Positions 46,129 through 54,311 of a DNA stretch of 64,000 nucleotides are shown piece after piece. A program made the translations under genes and the position numbers. The notes under the pieces are model-generated. The model was not told where the DNA came from. It was given only the letters and a program-made list of their open reading frames with translations, and made no database searches. The first letter of the stretch is position 1. Every line of letters begins with the position of its first letter. The DNA lies in the NCBI GenBank assembly GCA_004000035.1, contig RJAE01000010.1, forward strand, positions 62,001-126,000. Direction: 5' to 3'. Source of the stretch: Arthrobacter sulfonylureivorans (lineage in GTDB: Bacteria; Actinomycetota; Actinomycetes; Actinomycetales; Micrococcaceae).

Positions 46129-46695
46129 TTAGCCCAAGTGTCCCAGCATGGTGCGGAGGTGGCTGTGCACCTTTTCACGTTCGATGCCTTGTTCCAGCAT
46201 CTGGCCTGCGGCGTGGATGACCGCTGTGACAAGGTCGGCAATTGGTTCAGGCTCGGCGATCCCCAGTCTTTGCAAGGCATCGATGAGCGGCTGGCGGGCG
46301 GAAGCATGCATCTGTTCGGCCTGCTCGTCGAGGTCTGGATCCGGTGTGATTGAAGCCAACGCAGTTCCTACGGCGTGGCCGCCTTCGGCGACAAGATCGA
46401 TGCAGGTCGTCGCATAGGCCAATACCGCTTCTGTTGGTGTTGCGGCCGCTTCCACGGCGTCGGAAACGCGTGCAAACCATCGTGGGTAGACTTCCCGGGC
46501 GGCAGCCTGCAACAGTTCCGTGGGCGATTTAAAGTACTGGTAGATGGACGTTCTGGCCATACCTGCCCGGACCGCGACTTGGGCCAGGGTGGGCGGCGCG
46601 CCCAGTTCGTGGAGCAGGTCAAAAGTGGCATTGAGGATGGCTTCCTCTTGCTGAGCGCGATGTTCAACAACGCTGGACGCCTTGATTCGCGGCAT
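46129..46695 (-). CDS. TetR-family repressor
   Basis: This 188-residue regulator has an N-terminal helix-turn-helix (ILNATFDLLHELGAPPTLAQ, then VRAGMARTSIYQYFKSPTEL) and a helical ligand domain. The start at 46695 is taken because GGGAGGGG lies upstream; 46716 is the alternative. It is the last gene after an HrtBA-like exporter pair on the same strand. Two matching operator dyads lie in front of the first gene of that group (48699-48735), so it very likely represses its own operon. Confidence 0.92.
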   Translation of the reverse strand: MPRIKASSVVEHRAQQEEAILNATFDLLHELGAPPTLAQVAVRAGMARTSIYQYFKSPTELLQAAAREVYPRWFARVSDAVEAAATPTEAVLAYATTCIDLVAEGGHAVGTALASITPDPDLDEQAEQMHASARQPLIDALQRLGIAEPEPIADLVTAVIHAAGQMLEQGIEREKVHSHLRTMLGHLG

Positions 46696-46809
46696 AAACC
46701 GGTCTGCCCCTCCCATCTTGGTGTTCCACGGCTGCCCCTAGGTTATCCCGCAGATGGGAGTGGCGGCGGCGCCGGCGTTTCCACCGTCGCCGCCACCACT
46801 ATGTCCTCG

Positions 46810-47526
46810 CTAGCGCTTGTTCAGCCGACCGTCTTCCATCTCATACAGAGAATCACAGTGCTCCAGCACAGAGATGTCGTGCGTGACCATGACCGTGGCG
46901 ATGCCGAGTTCGCGCGAGCGCTCAGCTAGGAGCGCCACAACTTCGTGGCTGCGAGCACTGTCCAGGGCCGCCGTCGGCTCATCCAACAGCATCACGGCCG
47001 GTCGGGTGACCATCGCCCGGGCGATGCCGACGCGCTGACGTTCGCCTCCTGAAAGCTGGCCGGGCCGATGTTTGGCGCGGTGAGTCATGCCCACCGCTTC
47101 CAGCAGCGGATCCGGGCTGAAGCTGCGCGGTCCCTTGGCCAGCCGATTCACCATTCGGAGTTGGTCGCCCGCGGTGAGGGAAGGAATGAGGTTTCCCGAC
47201 TGAAACACGAAACCAACGTTCTCCAGCCGGTGCCGTGCCCGGGCAGAGGGCTTCAGCGCCGTAATGTCCTCTCCGCCCACCCGCACCGTTCCTGTGTCCG
47301 GGAGCGACAACGCCCCGGCAATGGCCAGCAGTGAAGATTTGCCTGAGCCGGAAGGGCCGACGACGGCGGCAAACTCGCCGCTTTCGACGGTCAGGCTGAC
47401 CCGGTCGAGGACCTTGATGCGGTCTTCGCCATCGCCCAAGGTGAGGCTGACATCTTCCAGTTCGAGCCCAGCCAGAGCTTGTGGGCGTGAAGAACGGAGA
47501 TCGGTTTGATGCGCGAGCTGGCTCAT
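46810..47526 (-). CDS. MacB/HrtA-type ABC exporter ATPase (TetR-linked)
   Basis: This 238-residue ATPase has Walker A GPSGSGKSS, signature LSGGERQRVGIARAMV and Walker B VMLLDEPTAALD. It is of the LolD/MacB/HrtA class that powers FtsX-like permeases. Its start overlaps the permease stop (ATGA at 47523-47526). It is similar to the ATPase at 61638, so the genome has two such exporters under different control. Confidence 0.93.
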   Translation of the reverse strand: MSQLAHQTDLRSSRPQALAGLELEDVSLTLGDGEDRIKVLDRVSLTVESGEFAAVVGPSGSGKSSLLAIAGALSLPDTGTVRVGGEDITALKPSARARHRLENVGFVFQSGNLIPSLTAGDQLRMVNRLAKGPRSFSPDPLLEAVGMTHRAKHRPGQLSGGERQRVGIARAMVTRPAVMLLDEPTAALDSARSHEVVALLAERSRELGIATVMVTHDISVLEHCDSLYEMEDGRLNKR

Positions 47527-48686
47527 CGTTGTCCTCCCAGTGCGGTCAGGGGATCAATGCGGGCAATACGGACAATCGAGACGGCGGCGCCAACCAGTCC
47601 GAGCACGATCGTCATGAAAGCCGCGCTCATCACCGGCCCATATTCCAGGGCGAACGGCATGCCCGCCGGCATCGCGGCGCCGAGGCCAACACCCGCGGCC
47701 AAGCCGACGGCGGTAAAGAGGACCAGCAGAAGTGCCGCCTGGGCCAACCCGTCGCGCAGCAGGAACCGCACGGGCGCACCGATGGCCCGCAGGACGGCGA
47801 TCTCATGCCTGCGTTGGATGGTCCAGACGGAGAAGAATGCGCCCACCACCAGCGCGCAGATGGCATACAGGAAGACCTGGATCATGCTCAGCGTCATGGT
47901 TTCGGCCTGATAGCCGGGCGAAGCGTTGAACGATTCGGCCAACGGCATCGACGTGGTCCCGGCGACGGCGTCTCCCGCAGCGAGGTCAATGGAGCGGCCG
48001 TCGGCGGCGCGGAGAGCCACGACACTTCCCAGCTCGAAATCGAGGCCATCGACGTGATCAGCGGTGGGAGCTCCGGCCGGAGCCTGCCCGGCAGCAATCA
48101 ACTGCCACGTGGCCAGCGGCAGATAAGCAATGTCGACATGCCCGAAGGTGGCTTGGCCCTGGGTGAAGCCGATCACCGTCAGCTCAGTGTCGATGCGGTC
48201 CAGCGTCAGGACGGTTCCCAGATCGATTCCTTCATCGCGAGCCGTCTCCGAAACGACGATCCCGGCAACGGGGCCGACCTGCTGGCCCTCGGACACCTCG
48301 GGGGCCAGGAAAGAGTTCGGCTCGATGCCGAAGAAGGCGAGATCCACCTGCTTCCCGCTGTCGCTGGTGGCGTTCATCATGGAGCTGCCCATGGGAGCGG
48401 CCTCGGCCACACCCTCCTGGCCGCGCCAGCTCTCTATTTGGTCTTGGTCAACGACCGAGCGTGAAAACGCGTTGTCGGTCTTGGTTCCCTCGTCAAAGGC
48501 AAACGCCGTGGCAGGCAGCGATTTCAGCCCGGACACTCCGTCGTTCACCAAGCCGGATGACAGTCCTGACAGGATCACCGTCAGCACCGAGATCAGCGCT
48601 ATCACGGCTCCCATCAAGCTGAACCGACCCTTGGCGAAGGACAGTTCCCTCAGCGCAAGAAACATAAAATTTGGCCTCATCGTCAC
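47523..48686 (-). CDS. FtsX-like ABC exporter permease (HrtB-like, TetR-linked)
   Basis: This protein of up to 387 residues begins FLALRELSFAKGRFSLMG, then has a first membrane helix (GAVIALISVLTVILSGL). A large extracellular domain (about 50-270) and three C-terminal helices follow (IQVFLYAICALVVGAFF, FTAVGLAAGVGLGA, FMTIVLGLVGAAVSIVRI). That topology is typical of HrtB/MacB permeases that expel haem or drugs. The start could be GTG 48686, ATG 48680 or ATG 48665. Its N-terminus aligns with the permease at 60421. Confidence 0.9.
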   Translation of the reverse strand: MTMRPNFMFLALRELSFAKGRFSLMGAVIALISVLTVILSGLSSGLVNDGVSGLKSLPATAFAFDEGTKTDNAFSRSVVDQDQIESWRGQEGVAEAAPMGSSMMNATSDSGKQVDLAFFGIEPNSFLAPEVSEGQQVGPVAGIVVSETARDEGIDLGTVLTLDRIDTELTVIGFTQGQATFGHVDIAYLPLATWQLIAAGQAPAGAPTADHVDGLDFELGSVVALRAADGRSIDLAAGDAVAGTTSMPLAESFNASPGYQAETMTLSMIQVFLYAICALVVGAFFSVWTIQRRHEIAVLRAIGAPVRFLLRDGLAQAALLLVLFTAVGLAAGVGLGAAMPAGMPFALEYGPVMSAAFMTIVLGLVGAAVSIVRIARIDPLTALGGQR

Positions 48687-48698
48687 ATGGTTGTTTTA

Positions 48699-48735
48699 CC
48701 GACATACTGTCGGGATGATGCCAACAGTATGTCGG
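48699..48735. promoter_or_regulatory. Pair of TetR operators
   Basis: CCGACATACTGTCGG (48699-48713) and CCAACAGTATGTCGG (48721-48735) are two inverted copies of one dyad (CCGACA, three bases, TGTCGG), with centres 22 bases apart, two helical turns. They lie 13 bases before the permease start and probably cover its promoter. The TetR protein at 46129 is the obvious binder. Confidence 0.78.
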
Positions 48736-48800
48736 GAAAACGTGGCGGGCGCCAAATTTGCCGAGCGGTTCAGGCCCTGAGGGAGAGTTGCCCTGTCCGG

Positions 48801-49955
48801 CTAGGGCCGAGGGGGCCGTTGCTCCCTGGCGGCGGGGGCGGTGAGCAGCGAGGCCACCATGAGGACGGCGACGGCGAGCAGGGCGTTGCGGATGCCGACG
48901 TGTTCGCCGAGGAAACCGAGGAAGGGCGGGCCGGCCAGGAAGGCCACGTAGCCCAGGGTGGAAACCACTGAGACGCGCTCGGCGGCGCGGATGGGGTCGT
49001 CGGCGGCGGCGGACATGCCCATCGGGAAGCCCAGCGCTGCACCGGCTCCCCAGAGCACCGCTCCGGCGAAAGCCAGCGGCAGGTTCGGCGCCACGACGAA
49101 GAGCAGCAGGCCGGCCAGCGCGGTGCCCAGGCTGATCCGCAGCACGGCCACCCGGCCCCAGCGGTCGATGAACCGGCCGCCGGCAAAGCGCAGCAGCGTC
49201 ATGGCGGCCACGAAGACGCCGAACATCACGGCGCCCATGGCTTCGCTGGCATCAAGCCCGACGACGGTGGCCTGCGCGATCCAGTCGTTGGCGGCACCTT
49301 CGGTCAGGGCTGCACCGAGGACGACGACGCCGATCAGCACCGTCCGTGGTTCGCGCCAGGCGGCGAACCGCCCGCGGTGAGCAGCGCCGTCGTCCTCAAG
49401 ACGCTTGAGGTGCGGCAGGAAGGCCCGCGGCACCAGCCAGGTGGCGACCGCTACCACCGCGGCCAGCACCGCCAAATGGACGGACAGCGAGACACCGAGC
49501 ACGGCGAGCCAGGCGCCGAGCATGGCCCCGGTGAAGGCTCCGAGGCTGAAGGCGGCATGGAACTGCGGCATGATGGTGCGCAGCAGCTTCCGCTCCACAT
49601 CCGCGCCCTCGATGTTCTGCGCCACGTCCCACCAGGCTACGCCGATGCCGTAGCAGAACAGCGCGGCGGCAGCGCCCGGGACCGATCCGAGCGCAAGCGC
49701 GGCAGCCAGTCCCGCGCCGCTGACCGCGGCGATCAGTCCGCCGGCGCGGACGGTGTTGGCGGTGCCGATCCTTGCCGCGACCGGTCCGGCCAAGGGCAGC
49801 GAGATGACCGAGCCGAGGCCGAGTGCCAGCAGCAGGGCGCCGATTTGGCCTGCGCTGATGTTCAGTGTTGCCGCTGCGGCCGGGATGCGGGCAGCCCAGC
49901 TGGCGAAAACCAGCCCGTTGAGCCCGAAGATGACGAAGGTGGCGTACTTCGCCAT
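48801..49955 (-). CDS. MFS transporter (YbjJ-like)
   Basis: This 384-residue, twelve-helix major facilitator begins KYATFVIFGLNGLVFASWAA, then RIPAAAATLNISAGQIGALL. The cytoplasmic loops contain the typical GPVAARIGT and RFIDRWGRVAVLR segments. I take ATG 49955, because the longer frame would run deep into the upstream ABC-F gene and has an unlikely N-terminus. The substrate is unknown. It follows the ABC-F gene by 64 bases and may be co-transcribed. Confidence 0.88.
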   Translation of the reverse strand: MAKYATFVIFGLNGLVFASWAARIPAAAATLNISAGQIGALLLALGLGSVISLPLAGPVAARIGTANTVRAGGLIAAVSGAGLAAALALGSVPGAAAALFCYGIGVAWWDVAQNIEGADVERKLLRTIMPQFHAAFSLGAFTGAMLGAWLAVLGVSLSVHLAVLAAVVAVATWLVPRAFLPHLKRLEDDGAAHRGRFAAWREPRTVLIGVVVLGAALTEGAANDWIAQATVVGLDASEAMGAVMFGVFVAAMTLLRFAGGRFIDRWGRVAVLRISLGTALAGLLLFVVAPNLPLAFAGAVLWGAGAALGFPMGMSAAADDPIRAAERVSVVSTLGYVAFLAGPPFLGFLGEHVGIRNALLAVAVLMVASLLTAPAAREQRPPRP

Positions 49956-50019
49956 CGTCGCTTGGCGGGGCGGGCCGCCGGACGGACGGCGCGCGGTTTT
50001 GCTCGCCCGACCTTTGGGC

Positions 50020-51702
50020 TCAGCGGTTCCGGACAACGCGTTCCTCGTCCCAGACCGGGGTGTCGCTTTCGTAGACCTTGCCGTCTGAACCGAAGACGAG
50101 AAACCGGTCGAAGCTGCGCGCGAACCAGCGGTCATGGGTCACCGCCAGCACCGTGCCCTCGAACGCGTCGATGGCCCGCTCCAGCGCCTCGGCGGAGTGC
50201 AGGTCCAGGTTGTCGGTGGGCTCGTCGAGCAGCAGCAGGGTGGCGCCGGACAGCTCCAGCAGCAGGATCTGCAGCCGGGCCTGCTGGCCGCCGGAGAGCG
50301 AGTCGTACAGCTGTTCCGCCTGCCGGGCCAGGCCGTAGCGGTCCAGCACGGCGGCGGCGGCTTCGCGGCCCAGACCGGAGCGGTGGTCGTCGCCGCGGTG
50401 CAGGATGTCCACCAAGGACTTGCCCAGCAGGTCCGGCCGAACGTGGGTCTGGGCGAAGAAACCGGGCCGGATCCTCGCACCGAGTTTGACCGTGCCGTTG
50501 TGCGGCACGTCGGCGATCTTGACCTCCGAGACCGGCAGGTGCTCCTTCTCCGGGTCGGTGCCGCCGCCGGCGAGCAGGCGCAGGAAGTGGGACTTGCCGG
50601 AGCCGTTGGACCCGAGCACGCCGACGCGATCGCCGAACCAGATCTCGGTGCTGAACGGCTTCATCAGCCCGGTGAGCTCCAGCTTGCCGGCCACCACCGC
50701 CCGCTTGGCTGTGCGCCCGCCCTTGAGCCGCATCTGCACGTTCTGTTCGATGGGGACGGCTTCGGGTGGACCGGCCTCGAGGAACTTTTGCAGCCGGGTG
50801 GTGGCGGCGTGGTAGCGGTTGGCCATGTCGGACCGGAAGGCGGCCTTGTTCTTGTACATGTTCACCAACTCTTTGAGCTTGGCGTGCTCCTCGTCCCACC
50901 GCTTGCGCAGTTCCTCGAACCGCGCGTTCCGGTCGTCGCGGGCCTGCAGGTAGCTTTCGAAGCCGCCGCCGTGGATCCACGCGGTGGCACCGAGGGCGCC
51001 CGGCTCCAAGGTGACGATCCGGGTGGCCGCGTTGGCCAGCAGCTCACGGTCGTGGCTGACGAACAGCACCGATTTCCGCGACTCGCGCAGCTTCTCCTCC
51101 AGCCAGCGCTTGCCGGGAACGTCCAGGTAGTTGTCCGGCTCGTCCAGCAGCAGCAGTTCGTCCGGTCCGGAGAAGAGTGCCTCCAGCACCAGCCGCTTCT
51201 GTTCGCCGCCGGACAGGGTGGATGCGTTGCGGTACTGCGCCCGGTCGAAGGGCACGCCCAGCGAGGCCATGGTGACCTCGTCCCAGACCGTCTCCTGCTC
51301 GTAGCCGCCGGCATCGCCCCAATCAGCGATCGCCTGGGCATAGCGCATCTGGGTGGGCTCGTCGTCGTGCTCCATCATGGCCAGCTCCGCCTCGTCCACG
51401 GCGCGGGCGGCGGCGGCCAGGGCCGGCGGCGCGGCGCCGACCAGCAGGTCCCGGACGGTGGTCTGGTCGCGGACCTGGCCGACGAACTGGCGCATGATGC
51501 CCATGCTGCCCGAGCGGGCCACGGCGCCGTCGTCCGGGGCAACGTCCCCGGCGATGATCCGCAACAACGTGGTCTTGCCGGTGCCGTTGGGACCGATCAG
51601 GGCCGTTTTGGCGCCGTCGCCGACCTTGAAGCCGACGCCGTTGAGCAACTGGCGGCCGTCGGAGAGGAAATAGTCAATGTTGGAGACGTCGAGATGGGCC
51701 AC
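50020..51702 (-). CDS. ABC-F family ATPase
   Basis: This 560-residue soluble protein has two ABC domains and no membrane segment. The first has Walker A GPNGTGKTT (37-45) and signature LSGGEQKRLVLEALF. The inter-domain linker (YLQARDDRNARFEELRKRWD and on) is long and charged. The second has GSNGSGKSH, with His instead of the second Ser/Thr, and LSGGQQARLQILLLELS. ABC-F proteins act on the ribosome in translation control or antibiotic protection. It lacks markers that would let me name a resistance type. Confidence 0.92.
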   Translation of the reverse strand: MAHLDVSNIDYFLSDGRQLLNGVGFKVGDGAKTALIGPNGTGKTTLLRIIAGDVAPDDGAVARSGSMGIMRQFVGQVRDQTTVRDLLVGAAPPALAAAARAVDEAELAMMEHDDEPTQMRYAQAIADWGDAGGYEQETVWDEVTMASLGVPFDRAQYRNASTLSGGEQKRLVLEALFSGPDELLLLDEPDNYLDVPGKRWLEEKLRESRKSVLFVSHDRELLANAATRIVTLEPGALGATAWIHGGGFESYLQARDDRNARFEELRKRWDEEHAKLKELVNMYKNKAAFRSDMANRYHAATTRLQKFLEAGPPEAVPIEQNVQMRLKGGRTAKRAVVAGKLELTGLMKPFSTEIWFGDRVGVLGSNGSGKSHFLRLLAGGGTDPEKEHLPVSEVKIADVPHNGTVKLGARIRPGFFAQTHVRPDLLGKSLVDILHRGDDHRSGLGREAAAAVLDRYGLARQAEQLYDSLSGGQQARLQILLLELSGATLLLLDEPTDNLDLHSAEALERAIDAFEGTVLAVTHDRWFARSFDRFLVFGSDGKVYESDTPVWDEERVVRNR

Positions 51703-51729
51703 GGAACCAGTCTGTCATGGCCCGGGCAT

Positions 51730-51786
51730 ACGAAATGGCTCAAAGTCAGGCCTCCCCATTAGCCAACTCACTTCGAGCCATTTCGT
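51730..51786. repeat. Inverted repeat, 12-base perfect arms
   Basis: ACGAAATGGCTC (51730-51741) and GAGCCATTTCGT (51775-51786) are exact complements 33 bases apart. They lie just upstream of the ABC-F start (28 bases). They could form a stem in the leader or be two operator half-sites. Confidence 0.6.
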
Positions 51787-51921
51787 GTGCGGCATCTGGA
51801 TCCACCGCCCGCAGGCAGGTCCCCCAACTCGGATCCCAATGCCGCCGCCTCCGGTTCGGTCTCCCGTTCCGGTTGCTGACACCTTCAATCATGGTCGAGG
51901 ACCCGCGCGTATTCCAGATCA

Positions 51922-51953
51922 ATCCACCCTAGTTAGAAAACCCTAGGGTGGAT
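51922..51953. repeat. Inverted repeat, 11-base perfect arms
   Basis: ATCCACCCTAG (51922-51932) and CTAGGGTGGAT (51943-51953) flank a 10-base AT-rich loop, about 140 bases before the ketopantoate-reductase-like gene. There is no T-run, so an operator is more likely than a terminator. Confidence 0.6.
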
Positions 51954-52092
51954 CGGTCCTTACTGGACGGCCGCTTGCAGCAGGCAAAGTCTTGGGCGAG
52001 GTTTTTGCCGAGAAGTGGGACGAGCAGCGCCTGCGCAACAATGGTCAGAAGCCGTGATGGGCAATGTATACGCGCAAGGCACAAGGAGCCCC

Positions 52093-53034
52093 ATGAGAAT
52101 CTTGATCGCCGGAGCCGGAGCGACTGGTGGCGGCTATGGCGCCCGCCTCATCGAAGCCCGGCGTGATGTAACTTTCCTCGTCCGCGAACGCCGCGCGGAA
52201 GTGCTCACGCGCGATGGCCTGACCTTGGACGCGCCAGACGGCCGCCGCACCCTGCATGCGAATGCAGTCACAGCGATCGAGGCCGGTGACTACTACGACC
52301 TACTCATCGTTGCCGTGAAGGCTCCCGCCCTTGCCGAGGTGCTCATCACTGCTGCTCCGGCGATTGGGCCGAAGACGATGATTCTGCCTGTGTTGAACGG
52401 CTTGGACCACCTCGATGCCCTTCAGACGGCATACCCCGGCCAGGTCCTAGGCGGCCTCGTCAAGATCGTTGCGACCCTCGACGAGGCCGGCGCGGTCCTG
52501 CAGATGACCCCGCTGTGCACGATGACGGTCGGCACCCTTGACGGTTCGCCATTGAAGGATGAGATCCGAGAAGCGCTCAATGTTCCCGGCATCGAGCTCA
52601 CCGTCGATGATGATGTTCTGACGCGGCTGTGGGAAAAATGGGCATTCATCGCCTCTGCCGGGGTCATCACCTGCCTCTTCCGCGGCAATATCGGGGATAT
52701 CATCGCCGCTGGCGGCGAGGACCATATCCTCCGGGCGATCGCCGAGACAGAAGAGATCGCCCGAGTCGCCGGTCACGCCGTCAGCCCCGCGAGCCACGCC
52801 CAAAGCATTGGCCTGCTCACCGAACCGGGCTCGTCTTTCACATCGTCGCTCTACCGGGACCTCCAGCACGGTGATCCGGTTGAGGCCGAGCACATTCTCG
52901 GAGGCCTCGCCGCCCGCGCTCGGAAACTCCTCGTCGCAACACCTCTGCTCGACGCTACGCTGCTCCAAATGCGTACCCACCACCGCGCCTTGGAGCGGAG
53001 CACACAGACACCTCAGGCAGAGGCATCCGCATAA
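52093..53034 (+). CDS. 2-dehydropantoate 2-reductase (ketopantoate reductase) family protein
   Basis: This 313-residue NADPH-dependent reductase has an N-terminal Rossmann motif (ILIAGAGATGGGYGARLIEA), the catalytic-Lys region LIVAVKAPALAEVL and WEKWAFIASAGVITCLFRGN. The C-terminal helical domain ends LLQMRTHHRALERS. The start ATG 52093 has AAGGAG four bases upstream. It resembles PanE, which makes pantoate for coenzyme A. Several paralogues are usual in actinobacteria, so the true substrate is open and no gene symbol is given. Confidence 0.85.
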   Translation: MRILIAGAGATGGGYGARLIEARRDVTFLVRERRAEVLTRDGLTLDAPDGRRTLHANAVTAIEAGDYYDLLIVAVKAPALAEVLITAAPAIGPKTMILPVLNGLDHLDALQTAYPGQVLGGLVKIVATLDEAGAVLQMTPLCTMTVGTLDGSPLKDEIREALNVPGIELTVDDDVLTRLWEKWAFIASAGVITCLFRGNIGDIIAAGGEDHILRAIAETEEIARVAGHAVSPASHAQSIGLLTEPGSSFTSSLYRDLQHGDPVEAEHILGGLAARARKLLVATPLLDATLLQMRTHHRALERSTQTPQAEASA

Positions 53035-53115
53035 AACGATACTTAGCGGTGACGGCTACAGGCAGGCCAGTGCGGCACCCGATGAGGAAATGCGTTCCGT
53101 TCGAACCACTCCCTG

Positions 53116-54231
53116 TCAGGCCCTGAAGAGCCTCCGGACAACCTGCCCTTGAGCCAGGGCTTCAAGACCCTCGTTGATCTGGTCCAGCGGGCAGGTGTCC
53201 GTGTGCAGCAGTTCCACCGGGAGCCGGCCCTCCCGCCAGTACCCGAGGTAACGGGGAATGTCCCGCTTCGGGACCGCATCCCCCATATAGGATCCGAGGA
53301 GGCGTTTTCCCATGCCGGCGAATTGCAGCGCCGGCACGCTGAGCTCCTGGGAGGGGTGCGGGAGGCCAACGGCCACCACGGCGCCTCCCCGATGGGTGAC
53401 CTCCAGGCAGCCGGCCAGCACGCGGGCGGAACCGGCGGCTTCGATGGCAACGTCTACGCCGCCGCCAGCCGCCATCGCTGCCAGCGCGGCGGCCTCTTCC
53501 GGCGTCCCCACCGCGGTGGCACCTGACTTCAGCGCCAAGGCATGCTTCGCAGTATTCGGATCAATCGCAATGACGTCCGATGCCCCCGAAATCCGGGCGG
53601 CCATAACCGATGCCAGTCCCACAGCCCCGAGGCCAAAAACGGCCACCGACTGCCCGGCTTCAACCCGCGCCGTGTTGATCACCGCTCCCATGCCGGTCAG
53701 GACAGCACACCCAAACATGGCCGCAACCTCATCCGGTACGTCCTCGTCGATCACCACAACTGACTCCCGGGCGACCACGGCGTGATCCGAAAACGCGGAG
53801 ACGCCGAGATGGTGGTTGATCCTCCCGCCGTCGGCAGATCGGAGCAGCGCCTCCCCGTGCAGCAGGTCGCCGCTGCCGTTCGCCTCGGCGGCCCGATCGC
53901 ACAGTGCGGGCCGGCCGGCCAGACAGGTGCGGCAGTGCCCACAACTGGGCACGAACACCAACACGACGTGATCACCGATCCTCACGTCGTCCACGCCTTC
54001 CCCGATGCTGGCGATGCGGCCCACGGCTTCATGGCCGAGGGCCATGGGCAAGGGGCGCACCCGGCTGCCGTCGACGACAGAGAGGTCCGAATGGCACAGG
54101 CTGGAATAGGTGATGTCGACGCCCACCTCGCCTCGTCTGGGCATCGGCGTGTCGAGGTCTTCGATGACAAGCGGCTTGGATTCGCTGTACGGACGGGGCA
54201 GGCCCGCCGCATGAAGTACGGAAACTCGCAT
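53116..54231 (-). CDS. Zinc-dependent alcohol dehydrogenase
   Basis: This 371-residue medium-chain dehydrogenase has the catalytic-zinc Cys in SSLCHSDLS and GHEAVGRI. The structural-zinc cysteines are in CGHCRTCLAGRPALC, and the NAD-binding VFGLGAVGLASVMA is present. It resembles the island protein at 26491 and the class III-like/aryl-alcohol group. It stands alone between a convergent ketopantoate-reductase gene and a LuxR-type regulator that ends just upstream and could control it. Confidence 0.93.
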   Translation of the reverse strand: MRVSVLHAAGLPRPYSESKPLVIEDLDTPMPRRGEVGVDITYSSLCHSDLSVVDGSRVRPLPMALGHEAVGRIASIGEGVDDVRIGDHVVLVFVPSCGHCRTCLAGRPALCDRAAEANGSGDLLHGEALLRSADGGRINHHLGVSAFSDHAVVARESVVVIDEDVPDEVAAMFGCAVLTGMGAVINTARVEAGQSVAVFGLGAVGLASVMAARISGASDVIAIDPNTAKHALALKSGATAVGTPEEAAALAAMAAGGGVDVAIEAAGSARVLAGCLEVTHRGGAVVAVGLPHPSQELSVPALQFAGMGKRLLGSYMGDAVPKRDIPRYLGYWREGRLPVELLHTDTCPLDQINEGLEALAQGQVVRRLFRA

Positions 54232-54311
54232 GTGCCCTCCTTGATCTGGTGGCTATCTGGTGGCATTGCAGGTTGAGCGGTCCGCCGGCAGCATGTTTGC
54301 GCAGGCTGCCG

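Noticed and set aside
50134-51762. 542-codon plus-strand frame
   Set aside because: It is antisense to the ABC-F gene, which has two full sets of ABC motifs.
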